The position numbers were made by a program, and so were the translations under genes. A DNA stretch of 50,457 bases from Lenzites betulinus (taxonomy: Eukaryota; Basidiomycota; Agaricomycetes; Polyporales; Polyporaceae), in contig JABYQU010000093.1 in assembly GCA_022264855.1 (NCBI GenBank), positions 1 through 50,457 on the forward strand, written 5' to 3'. Each line of letters starts with the position of its first letter. The first letter of the stretch is position 1. The notes below the pieces were generated by a model. It was not told the DNA's origin and did not search any database. It was given only the letters and a program-made list of their open reading frames with translations. Positions 1-14,266 of this stretch are shown here, piece by piece.

Positions 1-345
1 ACTCAAATCCCACTCTCTGCAGGTAATATTCTGTTACCTCGTTGGGTATCTGCGCTCACGAACATATTTGTCAGAGCGCCTGTCGCCTGCGGCCTTCAGC
101 CTCGGTCGTATACGCACCAAAGGCTCATAGTCATCAAGCATAAGAAGAAACTCTGCAAGCGTCTTGTCTTTCCTCGCTTGCTCAGCCGTCTGTGCGGTGG
201 TTGGTCGTGATTGCTGAGAAGTGCTAGGTCCAGATTGGACGAATTCTGGAGTCGACTGTTGAGGGTTCGGCGAAGGAGCGGATGGGGTCGGGGTTGCAGT
301 ATAGTATCCCGTGGTCTGGCTCTGGTCTTGGTATGGAGTAGACAT
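1..345 (-). CDS. TAF10: TFIID/SAGA subunit TAF10, 5' part (runs off the window)
   Basis: Histone-fold subunit shared by TFIID and SAGA, acting in the nucleus in RNA polymerase II initiation. Seen: exon 1 at 345-118 begins with an ATG and encodes a Ser/Thr/Pro/Gln-rich low-complexity N-terminus, then the family hallmark LAEFLLMLDDYEPL. A 68-nt GT-AG intron (117-50, phase 0) follows. Exon 2 (49-1) continues with IPNEVTEYYLQRVGFE, the next segment of the TAF10 core. The rest of the histone fold lies beyond base 1. The ATG at 345 was chosen because upstream codons of the same open frame look like leader sequence and the spliced protein then matches TAF10 from its variable N-terminus. SAGA subunit HFI1/ADA1 is also encoded in this window at 10.8 kb. 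Confidence 0.9.
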
Positions 346-1420
346 ATTCGTAGAATGGATTGTTGAGCAAGGGGATGAGGGAAGACAAGTGGACAGACAG
401 AATGCTCTGAGGTGTGGTGGTGGTTTCGGACAGAGACGACGGCGTGACTGAAGTATCCGAACAAGCGCCCATGTCACAGATCGCGATCGTCTTGGGCGCC
501 TGTAGACGGCTCGCCTATAAATTTCGCGCGTCGGCCTCATCAACGACGTTCTCTCCTTCCTCTATAACCACCCGTCTTCCTGCTCCGTTGAATTGTGAGT
601 ACACGTTCTTGCTGCGTGTTGGAGTTTTGTATCCTTCCACTATATGATGTTTGAGGCATTTGGCTTTAGCAGGGCCTCCCTGTGTTGCAGAAACTTATCT
701 CAGCTACCTTCGGGCGTTCGCTTTGGCGAATAGTCCGCTTTTTCTGATTCTCATCTTCGTTCATTACGTCTGAGTATATGCTTACAACATCTCTTGCAGA
801 TATGTCGCATGGGTTTTGGGCAAGGCTTTCCACCAATGCGACTGAATGCTTCAAGGCCAGTGTAACTGTGCTATGCCATAGACATGTTGCTAGTGTACTG
901 CATGTACATAGATTTAGTCTCAGACAATCATCCGATGTCCTCCATATAATGGAGGAACGATTGTGTGTGTGCGGGCGAAGACTCCATCGGCTTATGGCAG
1001 GCTAGTCGTTGGGCCGGGGAGAAGCTTGCGGTTGTGCTGCTCACTATTTTGTACTACGAATAGTGGGGGCCGCGGCGGTATACAAAGACATACACAAGCA
1101 TGGCTCAGGCTCAGAATCTAGCGTGCAAGCGGCCACCCACGGACGCTACGCTAGTAGTACGAGCCTGAGCCTCGACGAGTGTCGCCGTTTATGCGCCGTG
1201 GCGCGGACGTATCGGTTCCAATGTTTTGTCTCCGCCGCTCATAACCTTTGTCTGGCGGGACCACTCAGATGATGACGGACATCCATCGAAGCGGACAGTA
1301 CTCGTCTGGCTTCAAATCAGATATTTACATTCCAACGCGCATGTTTATATCATCACTTTCACTGCCTGACGTACGATATCAATAGCTTGACCATGCACTC
1401 GTAGTAACAAAACAATGTTC
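346..1420. other. Intergenic, no confident gene
   Basis: This 1.07-kb stretch separates the TAF10 start from the PAAF1 stop. It holds a plus-strand TATAAAT at 516-522, a pyrimidine-rich stretch, and a GTGAGT donor near 596, which look like a promoter and a spliced 5' leader for a plus-strand transcript. Downstream, the frame beginning at 690 encodes a short hydrophobic segment and, after a possible splice near 795, a short Arg/Pro-containing tail with a stop near 862. No ATG can be placed in frame, so I do not call a gene. From about 1000 to 1420 I see nothing beyond the PAAF1 3' flank. Confidence 0.4.
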
Positions 1421-2886
1421 TCACCGTCCATAGCGTCGCACTATTCCATCATCTGCAGCAGTCCAAACATCGCCACCCACAGCCCGTACAAACCGCACAC
1501 CGTCACAGTCCGTCCCAACGAGCTCCACATGAACGCTGGGCCCGTGCGGTTGGATGTTAGCGATGTATGGCAAGCCATCCTCGGTAGCTACAACAACCCC
1601 AACTCGATTCGGGGTGCCTTCCTCGTAGCCCACGAAGACGATGTCCTCGATCGGAGCCTCGTTGCGTCTGAAGGTTGAGGTTGGCCCCGCCTCGAGTGCA
1701 CGGACGTCGTATATAGATGTCAACCCTGCAGCGGACCCCGTCGCCACCAGACCATGCTCCTGGCTATATGCGAGGGCTTGCAACGCGGAGCGCGCACCCG
1801 AAGACCCAGGTGCAGAGCGGAAGACCGCCTGCTTCGTACGTAGGTCGAACAGCTCGAAAGATCCGTCCTGTAACGCGCAGAACACAACCTTCCCAGAGGT
1901 CTCGACTTCGCGGGGATCGGGGCTCTCAGTGGCTTCTTGGTCGCCTGAGATGTGGGGCGCGCCCTCCCAGGTCTCTCCGGAGCTGAGCGCAAGGACTGGA
2001 ACGAAATGATTCGATCCAGCGGTGAGGGTGCGGATCTGCGACCCCGAGGGGATGTCCCAGAGACGGACGGTCCCGTCCTTGGATCCAGACAGCACGTTGC
2101 GTCCACGAGCGATGATAGCCGTCGACGTGATGGCACGCGTGTGGCCGCGTAGTGTACGAGCCGGCGTGATCTTGGAAGTGGTGTATGGCGAAGACGGCGG
2201 AGGGTCCGCCGGTAAGATGGTCAGCGCGAAGTCTGCACCGGCACTGAGGAGCACGCGCGAGGAGGGGAAGAAGCGCAGGGATGCGACGGTGCTCAGATGA
2301 GGCTTGCTGGAGGATATATGTGGGGCCGTAGGTGCGCCCTCTGCGGCGCGAACGTAGACCGAGCCATCGTGGTAGCCCGTGGCGATCTGGGACCCATCGG
2401 GTGCAACATCAAATGCGGTTATTTGACCCTGCGAATCGGCACATGGTATAAATGAGTTTCTGAAATCCCAACACATTGGCCAACACACGCACCTTATGAA
2501 CATCTGGCGGAGGTGGGTAGGCTTTTCTGGGCACTGCAATACGAGTCTCGCCTATGCCCAGTGCTGGGCAAGCGATGGAATACGAGGCCTTTGGTCGGTA
2601 CGAAACCTGTTTGAGGGCGAACTGATAGCAGTATTCAAACATAGGCACAACCCACCTCCCCAGCGCTCTTAAATTCTACGCCTCCACGCCCTCGGTAGAG
2701 GAGCAAGTCCCGATTGCGTTCGTCCAGTTCTGCCGTAGCTTTACCGTGGACAGAGGGCTCCCCGAACTTGTAACACGAGACCCAGAAGGTATCTTCGGGT
2801 ACCATGCCATCGAGAACATCCTTCCCCATATCCTTGAAGTCGTGCTGAACGGTGCAGATGGGCAGCACCGTGGGTTGCGCGGTCAT
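1421..2886 (-). CDS. PAAF1: PAAF1/Rpn14-like WD40 proteasome assembly chaperone
   Basis: WD40 protein of the PAAF1/Rpn14 type, a chaperone that binds Rpt ATPases during assembly of the 19S proteasome regulatory particle. Model: exons 2886-2656, 2606-2493 and 2428-1421; introns of 49 and 64 nt; 450 residues, close to Rpn14 (417) and PAAF1 (about 390). The N-terminal exon holds the non-WD region. The third exon holds WD repeats, most clearly a GHT...SGSKDGTVRLWD repeat near the middle, a LFDLR-type repeat and a C-terminal AADDGIVRRYGR blade. Exon 1 starts at the first ATG. It is divergent from NBP35 over 249 bp. Family assignment rests on overall layout and C-terminal blades; another WD40 subfamily remains possible. 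Confidence 0.75.
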
Positions 2887-3135
2887 GGCGAAAGGTAGGG
2901 CGAGTGGCGAGCTCGATCACCGTGAATCTGGATTAGCCTTCGACCACACAGAGATAAGATTAGATCGAGTCCCCCGGAGATGACAAAGTCGATCACTTTC
3001 CGAGCTACACTCGCACAAATTCCGCTCAACTTGTCTTGACTCCGTCCACTCCGACCTCGACCTTGTTCTGTACGCCCGACAACCCACAGAATACCCAGAG
3101 AGCAGAAAGTACCTCGAATTATCTAAACTTCAAGC

Positions 3136-4277
3136 ATGCTCGCGGTACAACAGGCCACCCCCGTTCCTGATCCGCTCTCCGTTCCCGCGAACGCACCGGA
3201 GCATTGTCCGGTATGTCTGATCCCGACATAGGTTCAAAACGTTGAATTCTGATTTTTGAACTAGGGAACGGAGTCCGAGCTCGCGGGGAAGGCGGATGCG
3301 TGTGCAGGGTGCGCAAACCAGGATGTCTGTGCCTCGGGCACCGCTCGAGGTCCTGACCCCGCCCTGCCCCTCGTGCGCGAGCGCATGTCGACCGTCAAGC
3401 GGAAGATCCTTGTTCTCTCCGGGAAGGGCGGAGTGGGGAAGTCAACATTCACGGCCCAGCTCGGCTGGGCATTCGCTGCCGACGAGGACGTGCAGGTACG
3501 TGCATCGCACACACGAAGAGTCGCATCCATACTGACTACATGGATCTGCCAGACCGGGATCATGGACGTCGACATCTGTGGGCCGTCAATACCGACCATC
3601 CTGGGCATAGCCTCGGAGCAGGTGCACGCGTCCTCCTCCGGCTGGTCGCCCGTGTACGTGCAAGACAACCTGGGCGTGATGTCCGTCGGGTTCATGCTGC
3701 CCTCCTCCAAGGACGCGATCATGTGGCGCGGGCCGAAGAAGAACGGGCTCATCTCGCAGTTCCTCAAGGACGTCGACTGGGGCGCGCTCGACTACCTCGT
3801 CGTCGACACGCCGCCCGGCACGTCCGACGAGCACCTCAGCATCGTGCAGTACCTCAAGGAGAGCGGCATCGACGGCGCGGTGGTCATCACCACCCCGCAG
3901 GAGGTCGCGCTCCAGGACGTGCGGCGCGAGATCGACTTCTGCAGGAAGGTCGGCATACGCGTGCTCGGGCTCGTCGAGAACATGTCCGGGTTCGTGTGCC
4001 CGAACTGCAAGAACGAGTCCCAGATCTTCAAGCCGAGCACGGGTGGCGGACGACGGCTGGCGCAGGACATGAATGTGGAGTTCCTCGGTGCTGTCCCACT
4101 TGACCCACGGATCGGCAAGAGCGCAGATTACGGCGTAAGCTTCCTGGACGAATACCCGGATAGTCCGGCTAGCACCGCATACCTGGACATCATCGAGAGT
4201 ACGTGGGCTTACCCGTTGTCGTGGCTAAGGTGTTAACTGTGTCCTTAGAAATCAAGCAACAGCTAGGAGATGCCTGA
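3136..4277 (+). CDS. NBP35: Cytosolic Fe-S cluster assembly scaffold NBP35
   Basis: Mrp/NBP35 P-loop ATPase; with Cfd1 it forms the scaffold of cytosolic iron-sulfur assembly. Exons 3136-3210, 3265-3495, 3553-4198 and 4249-4277 give 326 residues (yeast Nbp35 is 328). Seen: the N-terminal ferredoxin-like motif that separates NBP35 from Cfd1, with Cys24, Cys38, Cys41 and Cys47 (C-x13-C-x2-C-x5-C). Also present are the deviant Walker A GKGGVGKS at about 78-85, the [11 protein letters not shown] switch region at about 186-196, and the C-terminal CPNC motif at about 251-254. All ligands expected for the bridging and N-terminal clusters are present. The start at 3136 gives an N-terminus before the first cysteine typical of the family. 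Convergent with the MAP kinase gene, 236 bp apart. Confidence 0.95.
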
Positions 4278-4513
4278 TCAAATCTTGAAGCTTGGAACAC
4301 GACCGACCACTCTGTATCACGTTTTACACACTCCCTTGTATTCTCGAGGCACTGTAATCTCTAGATGTAATGATCGTTTCTACCGAGGACCGCTCGAAGC
4401 AGCCCGCCGTCGCATGTATGTGTATCTATGTACTACTACTACCGGAAACCGTATATGCCGCGCACAATTACAATATCAGTACATCCCTGCTGATCGCTGA
4501 TCCTCCGCCCGCC

Positions 4514-7417
<2,904 letters not shown>

Positions 7418-8078
7418 GGTTCGAACTGTGGCGCTATTCCGGGCGGAGATAAGGTAGAGAGCGTGTACGGGTCACAGGGAGACGTAGGAGGGGTGACGAG
7501 GCGGAGGAAGGAAGTTAGGACGGGCTTATATGGGCGGATACGCCAAAATTACATACAAGAGGCGGTCAAGACGCGTTCGAGATAGAAGATCGCGCCTCGC
7601 TCGGGTCGTCGCTCACTGCAGCACTTCCCCCTTCCCTTTGGCTGTGGCTTCGTGCAGAGTGTGGGTTCTGGATGCGCGATTGGAAGATACGAAACCAGAA
7701 GGGAGAGCAGGTAGCGGCGGATGAGAAGGAGGAAGAGGCGGACGCGGAGGCGCGGAGGTTCGGGCTGAGTCCAGAGAACGGCACGGCGTATTGCCATGAC
7801 GTAACGCGGCTACAATTAATGGTCGCGCGCGTCTCGCGAGGCTAAACGCCATGAACTGATCATTCACTGCCGCCAGAAAAGTGCTCACGCGTTTACTCGG
7901 GAAGAGACAATGGCGAGTCCGTATTTCTCCTACTGATACATACATTGATATACAGATCCAGAAGCGACTATTGGGAGACGACATGACAACGTAGGTGAAT
8001 GTGCAGCGGAAAGTAAGTTGAACATATGCAGGGTGAAAGCGTGTAGTGTGGGCGGTGACCGAGGACAACCCGCGCAAA
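7418..8078. other. Intergenic, MAP kinase promoter and makorin 3' flank
   Basis: This 661-bp gap separates two minus-strand genes. On the minus strand a TATAAG element at 7530-7525 lies about 110 bp before the MAP kinase start. Longer open frames here are out of phase with any family and run antisense through makorin. I see no RNA gene or repeat. Confidence 0.5.
7525..7530 (-). promoter_or_regulatory. TATA-like element of the MAP kinase gene
   Basis: Minus-strand CATATAAG about 110 bp upstream of the ATG at 7417; position fits a core promoter. Sequence match only. Confidence 0.35.
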
Positions 8079-10439
8079 TCAGTGGCCGCTGTCGTTCGAA
8101 CTCGCCGCGAACACGACGCGCCCGCGTCCATCCGTGATGAACTCCGCCGGACGCGTCTCCTCAACGCCGCTGCTCGCACCGACCGACGGAAGAGAGCGCT
8201 GCCGGACGAGGCGCGGGGGCAGGCCCAGTGTGCATTGCGCGGGCGAGCCGTGGCGCGATGCGACTGAGCAACCGTCGTCAGTGGCGACGGCGTCGGGGCC
8301 GGACTTGTTGTGGGACAGGAGCGAAGCCGAGGATGCCGCGCGTCCACGGCGGCCATCGCGTGTCCGGGAGGAGGTGGTGCTGCTCCAAACGACGCGTCCA
8401 CGGCCATCAGTCATGAACGGAGGATCGGAGTCCTGGACAAGGGCGGCCTCGGATATGGTGGGCTGCGCGTCCGGAGGCACTTCTCCGACGAGTGGCGCCG
8501 ACTGAGTCGACGACTCCGGAGAAGGATGGTTGAGGAGCAGGGACGGTACGTCGACGGAGGGCCCTGACTCTTCTGGCCGCGAGGCAAACTGGCGTAAGAT
8601 GTCTTCGATGGTAGTGGAAGAGCTGGATTGCCACTCTGCTTCGGTGTCTTGTCGAGATTCAACGGACGAATCGGGCCCAGGCTGCAGGGGTCGAAGCCAA
8701 TCGAGCTCGTACACAGCACCGGAATCAGGACGTGGAAGAGTTCGCTGGAAGGATGGTATGAACTCAGGGATGGTAGGGTCTAAGTTGGACGTGACCATGG
8801 GCGGCTGTGTCGCATCTATATTCTCCATGAGTGGAGAAATCGCCTCTACATCCGCACCCTCTAACCCTTCTTCCGAAGATGGGGACTGGGCTGTTGATGA
8901 TCTTGCCACATCCTGGCCTGCAGCGGAGGTAGAGGAAGGCTCCTCGGCATCGAGACGCTCTTCGTCTCCTGAAGGAGACTCAGGCAGTGCTTCGTCGTCG
9001 CCGTTCTCTTCGTCCGCTTCCTCCGCGTTTTCCAGCCGATACATGGGCGGCAGAGTATCGACCCCAAACTCGGCTGCGACGCTCTCCAGTATTGCCCTTT
9101 GCTGAAGCTCGCCATTAGCTAACGCCACATTTACCAACATTCTTCTTACCATCTCCCTCGACGTTCCAAACACTTGCGAGATAGTGTTCAGCATGAACTC
9201 GACGTGCTCTTCAACGTCAACGCTCCATACATCGTTAAGGCGGCCTCGGGAGGGCCGGGCGCGGGCCCTCTATGTGGTCGCATAAGTGACTGCCCGACTT
9301 ACACGCGGAAGTGGGAGCAGGCCAGTATGTAGTGCTCACCTCCATGTAATACGCCGCGCCGTGCTCGAATACATATGGCGTCCCGTCCGCATTCTCGTGC
9401 TTGTAGAAGCACTCCTTCCCGAATGGGCAGAACGGATTCTGTGGTCGAGATTTCTTGAAGTACCTACAGTCAAACACAGAACAAAGGATGGTTTAGTGCG
9501 GAGCCAACCCTTAAGATGATATACGACACTGACTTGCAAGTGACCCGTGCCATGCTTGCCTTGTACTTGTCGATGACTTGCGCCTTCATTGGATGTTCCT
9601 CGGCATAGTAAAAGGCGGACGGCGTCACGAAGCGCGAAGAGGTGCGGCACATCGGGCACGTCTTGGTCGTCCCTGCTTGAATTATATCATCGGACTTCCC
9701 GTCTGTTCCTCGCCAATTCTTGATGCACTAGAAATAGCACGACTGTCAGACAGCATTAACTACATGCAGAAATGACGTCACGTACTGATATGCAGAAGAC
9801 ATGACTGCAGCCCGCTGCAAGGTTTGTTTCGTGAATACTCATGCTGAGCTCCGGATACTGAGAAGGGTGAGGAACAGACGGGCTTGACCTGGTGAAGGGG
9901 TCGAGGCCTGACCAGCGCGCCTCGGACATAGAATGCACGCATATACAAGGTCCATTGGACGGATGGCGCAGGAACGCAACGCATTATGGACATATCGCCA
10001 ACAATACAATGGACGACCGGACGCGTCACGCATTCCACCAGCAATGCAACAAGACTCACCAAGTAGCCCGTAGGTCGTCGGCTTGTCGTAGCAGATTGAA
10101 CACAGATGTTCGTCGGCATCCTCGCCGGGCTCGCTCGTCGACTCGGTCTTGTGGGGGTCCACGTGCAAGAACCAGCACTTCTCTCCGCGGCGGCAGTAGC
10201 CCTGTCCGTAGAATCTGCAAACCTTGCTCCTATCGTACGGCGTCAGCAGCTCCGACTGCCCATGCAAGAACTTGCAGCGATCGCCAGCGTAGCAGCCGCG
10301 ATCGGTCTTGCTTTTGAAACGCGGGGTTAACGCCATCTGCATGGAAGAAAGATAGCATATATCAGACTCACTAGTACTTGCATATACCCCGCGGTTTCGA
10401 TGTCACAGGCCGGTGTGGGGGGTCTTCGCTGCCAGACAT
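8079..10439 (-). CDS. Makorin-type C3H/RING E3 ubiquitin ligase with long disordered tail
   Basis: Makorin-family E3 ligase: RNA-binding C3H fingers flanking a C3HC4 RING. Exons: 10439-10372, 10310-10060, 9814-9786, 9727-9534, 9463-9340, 9269-8079; 618 residues. Seen: C3H finger 1 at residues 20-39 (C-x8-C-x5-C-x3-H, split by intron 1), finger 2 at 54-72 (C-x7-C-x5-C-x3-H), RING from Cys93 (CSIC ... GCSHVFC ... CPMC), then a third finger containing FCPFGKECFYKH. The RING is split by a 29-nt exon that carries CSHVFC. The intron before it is 245 nt, far longer than its neighbours. The last 350 residues are acidic and Ser/Pro-rich, with two copies of a TDGRGRVV motif, the second 17 residues from the C-terminus. 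The start at 10439 places finger 1 near the N-terminus, as in the family. Confidence 0.88.
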
Positions 10440-10764
10440 ACCGCAGAAGTGAAGATAGAGGCTCGTGGGTGGCCCGCGCACACCCTGAGAATGCTAGACG
10501 GAGGTATATATGCGATAGCAGAGAAGTCTTGTGGGTTCTGAGCTTCTGCCCTGCGGTAGGATGCTGCAAGATGCTGCAGCCACAGCGTCAAGGAGGTCGG
10601 TGTGTAAGTGCACAGACGCCCATAACTCGCGCTACATTGTGCTTGCGCAGATTACGTAAACATGCACAACGTTAATGCAGTGCAATGTTCGCGTTAACCC
10701 AGTTAACTCAAGCTGCTCAAGTGGTTGTGTCCCGCCTCCCGACTCGTCCTCGAACCTCACGACC
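10440..10764. promoter_or_regulatory. Divergent promoter region between makorin and HFI1
   Basis: 325 bp between two divergent ATGs. A TATATAT element lies at about 10505-10511. No other gene or RNA is visible. Confidence 0.45.
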
Positions 10765-11867
10765 ATGTCGCTGTCATCCACATCAACTATCAAGAACCAA
10801 CTCAGCAACGCGCTGGGCTCCAAGGCACCTCCATACTTCCGCGTGCTGAAGGAGTACCTCTCCGGCCATATATCGCGAACCGAATATGACGACCAGGTCA
10901 AGACGTTCCTGGACAGCACACACCTCGGTACGTTGTTTGCGGTCTCGTTTACGCTGTATGCTTACGCATGAAATATCAGTGCAGCTGCACAATACCCTTA
11001 TAGTGTCCCTGTTTGACACCTCTGCCCACCTAGCGCCACCCACCCCGCCACCAGATGTACCGAAGCCGCCTCCGCGCAAGCGTCGGCGCACACTACCATA
11101 CCAGGGGCCCGATGCGATAGACGACGGGACTCTCAGGTCCGCGAGGCTGAAGAAGTGGACCCTAGGGCTTGGCAAGCGCGAACGGGAACGCATACGCGCG
11201 CTGGAGACTGTGGCGCGGAATGAACCCGTCGTGCCAAAGGGCTACACAGACGAGATAGCGGCGGAACGAGGTGTGGTGCTCATACAGGAACGCGGAGGTA
11301 TGTGCTGCCCGTTTCGTGGACTCGCCCGGATACTGAGAGTTGTGCAGAGTCGCCCGGTAGCAGGCTACCGCTGCACCTGGCGTCCATGACTCGCGCACCT
11401 ACGCTACAACACATCTCAGACCGCATTAACTTGATATCGGCACAACATAACCTGGGCGCACCTTCGCGTGACGTTGCGTCCCTCATGATGCTGGCATTTG
11501 AAGTGCGTGCTGCTCCCGGTACACCCCAGAACCCTTCTAACCTCTCCCGCAGGCCAAGCTAAAACAGGTGATCACTCAGGCCCTCTCACTTACCTCTACC
11601 TCCCATGCGATCACCTCCATCCGCGCTACCGATCACTCGCACGGCTACGTGCTCCCAGCCTCGTCCTTCGACAGCCTCTTCACTGTTTCCCCCGCCGTCT
11701 TGCCGAACAAATCCGCCGCAGCGATGCGCCTCGCGGTCGGCGAGAACGAACCGACGGAGGAAGACATCATACTCAAGAACAAGGACATGCACGACCAGCG
11801 GTGGCAGCTATTCGCCCTCCTGGGAGAGCGCAGCACGGTGAAAGAGGTTCTTCGGACATTGCACTAG
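10765..11867 (+). CDS. HFI1: SAGA coactivator core subunit HFI1/ADA1
   Basis: Ada1/Hfi1 (TADA1) is a histone-fold structural subunit of the SAGA acetyltransferase complex. Exons 10765-10927, 10980-11297, 11348-11502 and 11553-11867 (introns 50-52 nt) give 316 residues. Seen: an N-terminal segment with the family pattern of a leading helix followed by YFRVLKEYLSGHISRTEYDD; a Pro/Arg-rich linker PPPRKRRRTLPYQG; and a C-terminal part with the SAGA-Tad1 features, ending in a Trp-Gln-Leu helix. The acceptor at 11347 was chosen because the more obvious downstream AG would break the frame. A paired partner, TAF10, is encoded at the left edge. The stop codon directly abuts the stop of the opposing small gene. 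Confidence 0.85.
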
Positions 11868-12125
11868 CTATTCCTCGTACTCGCATTCACTCTCTGCTGC
11901 GTCCTCTCTTGCTTTTGCTATGTTGTCGATAATATCCATCCTCTCGGTGTGCGTGTATGAACCCATATATAGCGTGGTCTGCAGACCCGAGTGCGCGTTC
12001 GGGACCCGCACGCTCGTCGAACCTACCGTTGTGGTGGTGGACGCGGCACACTCGGCCCGCGCGCCCTCATCGATAGCTTGGAGCTCTCCGACGGCATCTG
12101 CCCTCCTGACGTTGTGATCACTCAT
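11868..12125 (-). CDS. Small acidic hypothetical protein
   Basis: Not recognised. An uninterrupted 85-residue frame begins at ATG 12125 and ends in an acidic tail (ESECEYEE). Support for a real gene: a TATATA element at 12172-12179 sits about 45 bp upstream on this strand, and the protein has ordinary composition unlike the Arg/Pro-rich spurious frames around it. Its stop lies directly against the HFI1 stop, tail to tail with no spacer. The same TATA element could instead serve only the plus-strand dehydrogenase, so expression is unproven. Confidence 0.45.
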   Translation of the reverse strand: MSDHNVRRADAVGELQAIDEGARAECAASTTTTVGSTSVRVPNAHSGLQTTLYMGSYTHTERMDIIDNIAKAREDAAESECEYEE

Positions 12126-12171
12126 GCAGTTATCCGGCGGCGGTGGCGGCCCCGGCCGTCCTCCCGTCAGG

Positions 12172-12179
12172 TATATAAA
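12172..12179. promoter_or_regulatory. TATATAAA element, possibly bidirectional
   Basis: The element lies 82 bp upstream of the plus-strand dehydrogenase ATG (12261). Read on the other strand it lies about 47 bp upstream of the small minus-strand frame at 12125. Its near-palindromic core could serve both. Confidence 0.5.
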
Positions 12180-12260
12180 CCGCCAAGGACTGGAGTTTCC
12201 AACTTCCCGCACCCGTCACGTATCTGCGTAACTTGAATCCGTAGCACCGTATACTGATAA

Positions 12261-13833
12261 ATGGCTTCAAACACGCCTTATGTACTGAAATGGGGTATTA
12301 TCTCCACAGGCTGGATTGCCCAGCAGTTCGTGAAGGTGTGCAGAACTTGTCCATACCTGCGTACCGTGGTGCTGATAACACACTATAGGATTTGTTGGAA
12401 GACCCGGCGACGTGCGTATGATTGATATATATGCGAACGGTTGTACTCAGCATCCTTCAGTCGTAATGTCACCGACGTCGCGCACAAGATTGTCGCTGTG
12501 GGCTCGCGCTCTGTAGAGAGCGCACAGAAGTTCGTGTCGGAATATGCGCCGAAGGAGAAGGATATCAAGACGTACGGCACCTATACCGATGTGTTCGCTG
12601 ATCCGGTAATTACACCTCACTCAACCTATTTTACTCCACACTAATGGGCTACCTCAGGACGTCAACGCCGTGTACATCGGTGTGTACCTTCGTAGCACTG
12701 CACTGCACGCGAAGAGCGAAGATTGACGGACTTGCGCCCCATAGGGACGCCGCACACGCTGCACTACGAGAACGCCCTCGAGGCGCTCAACGCAGGCAAG
12801 CACGTCCTCTGCGAGAAAGCGACGACCTCGAACGCGGCGGAGCTCAAGGCGCTGCTCGCGCTCGCCAAGGAGAAGAAGCTGTTCTTCATGGAGGCGCTCT
12901 GGACGCGCTTCCACCCGCTCACGCTCGAGCTGAAGCGCATCGCGGAGGAGGGCACGCTCGGGAACCCGGTCGTCATGCACGCGGACCTCTCGGCGGACTT
13001 CTTCATTGACAGTGAGGGGTTTCTGTGGGATATGCGGTGTGGTGGTCACTGATACGTTACTGCTATGGGACAGCGTTGCCACACACTCACCGGATGCTGG
13101 ACCCGAAGCTCGGTGGGGGCGCGCTCCTGGATCTGTGAGTACCCACAGTAGCTCGGAGGAAACTATGCTGACCTATCCTCGCAGGGGACCGTACCCATTA
13201 TTCTGGGTGAGGGAGCACATCGCAGCTGCCTACACTATTTAGCACTGACTGACATCATCTGTGTAGGCCATGCTCTCTCTATACGAGCACCCCGCCAACA
13301 AAGGCGCGCGCCCAACGAGCGTGACCGGCTCGATCGTCAAGACCCCCCTCACAGGCGTCGACGCCAGCACGAGCTTCACCGTCAACTTCACCTCGCACCT
13401 GCGCGCGCAGGCCGTGCTCAGCTGCAGCATGACCGTGCCCGCGGCGCCCTTCGGCGCGACGATCCGCTACGAGCGCGGCGTGATCGTCGTGAAGCCGCCG
13501 ATCTTCCGCCCGCCCGCGTTCACGGTGCAGTACTTCGACAAGCCCGGCGGGGACGTCGTGCGCGAGGAGACGCGCACGTTCAAGTATGTCGGCGGCGGCT
13601 GGCACTTTGAGGCGGACGAGGTCGCGCGCTGTTTGCGCGATGGGAGGCTCGAGAGCGAGAGCTGGGGGCATGAGAAGAGCATCATCGTGATGGAGATTTT
13701 CGACGAGGTCAGTCTCCGAGTCCGTGTGTGAGGGCCTTGCGGCTGGTCGATGCTGAATGACCTTTACCAGGTTCGCCGTCAAGGAAAGTATGTGCTGCCA
13801 GAAGGGGTCGAGAAGATTGATAGGATACAGTGA
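12261..13833 (+). CDS. Gfo/Idh/MocA NAD(P) dehydrogenase (D-xylose 1-dehydrogenase / dihydrodiol dehydrogenase type)
   Basis: NAD(P)-dependent oxidoreductase resembling dimeric dihydrodiol dehydrogenase and fungal D-xylose 1-dehydrogenase; cytosolic by absence of a targeting signal. Exons: 12261-12335, 12389-12411, 12461-12605, 12658-12679, 12745-13011, 13074-13134, 13185-13206, 13267-13707, 13771-13833; 372 residues. Seen: N-terminal Rossmann start WGIISTGWIAQQF, VGSRSVESAQKF, then TPHTLHYENALEALNAG and LCEKATTSNAAEL (the EK lysine of the family). The C-terminal half holds the Gfo/Idh/MocA domain with GGGALLDLGPYPLFW. Three exons are 22-23 nt long and encode conserved Rossmann or active-site pieces. 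The substrate cannot be told from sequence alone. Confidence 0.85.
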
Positions 13834-14266
13834 ATTGTCCGCGCGCATGGACGGCGCATGTAAGATTCCCATCGCTGAGAATGTCATCTAGCCTGCTGCT
13901 TTTGTTTTCCAACGGAGAACGGGGGGAAGCTCGTCCTGTATTCGACGTCAAAACTCATTACTGCTTTTATACCGCATATGCATATCGGCACGCCCGCGCC
14001 CACCCGCCCGATTACACACGCAAAATAACAATAGTATAGTAGGTAGTGGACACCACGCGCCCGCCAGTGCCTTCGACTCGGCCGGAGTAAAGTCCACCGT
14101 GGGTGCTCTTCGCCTGCGCCCGCGCGTCGCGCCGCTCGCCCTTTTGGACCGGCTTCGCGCATGCACGCCCGAACCGAAGCCGGAGTCGCAGCAGGCGTCT
14201 GGGGCACGCATATCCAAACGCCCGCGCTGTCCCGGCTTTCGACTCCTCCCGCCACTTCTGTCCCGC
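13834..14266. other. Convergent intergenic region
   Basis: 433 bp between the stops of the dehydrogenase (+) and mitoferrin (-). The open minus-strand frame that reaches 13884 is readthrough of mitoferrin intron 6 and is not used. Nothing else seen. Confidence 0.5.
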
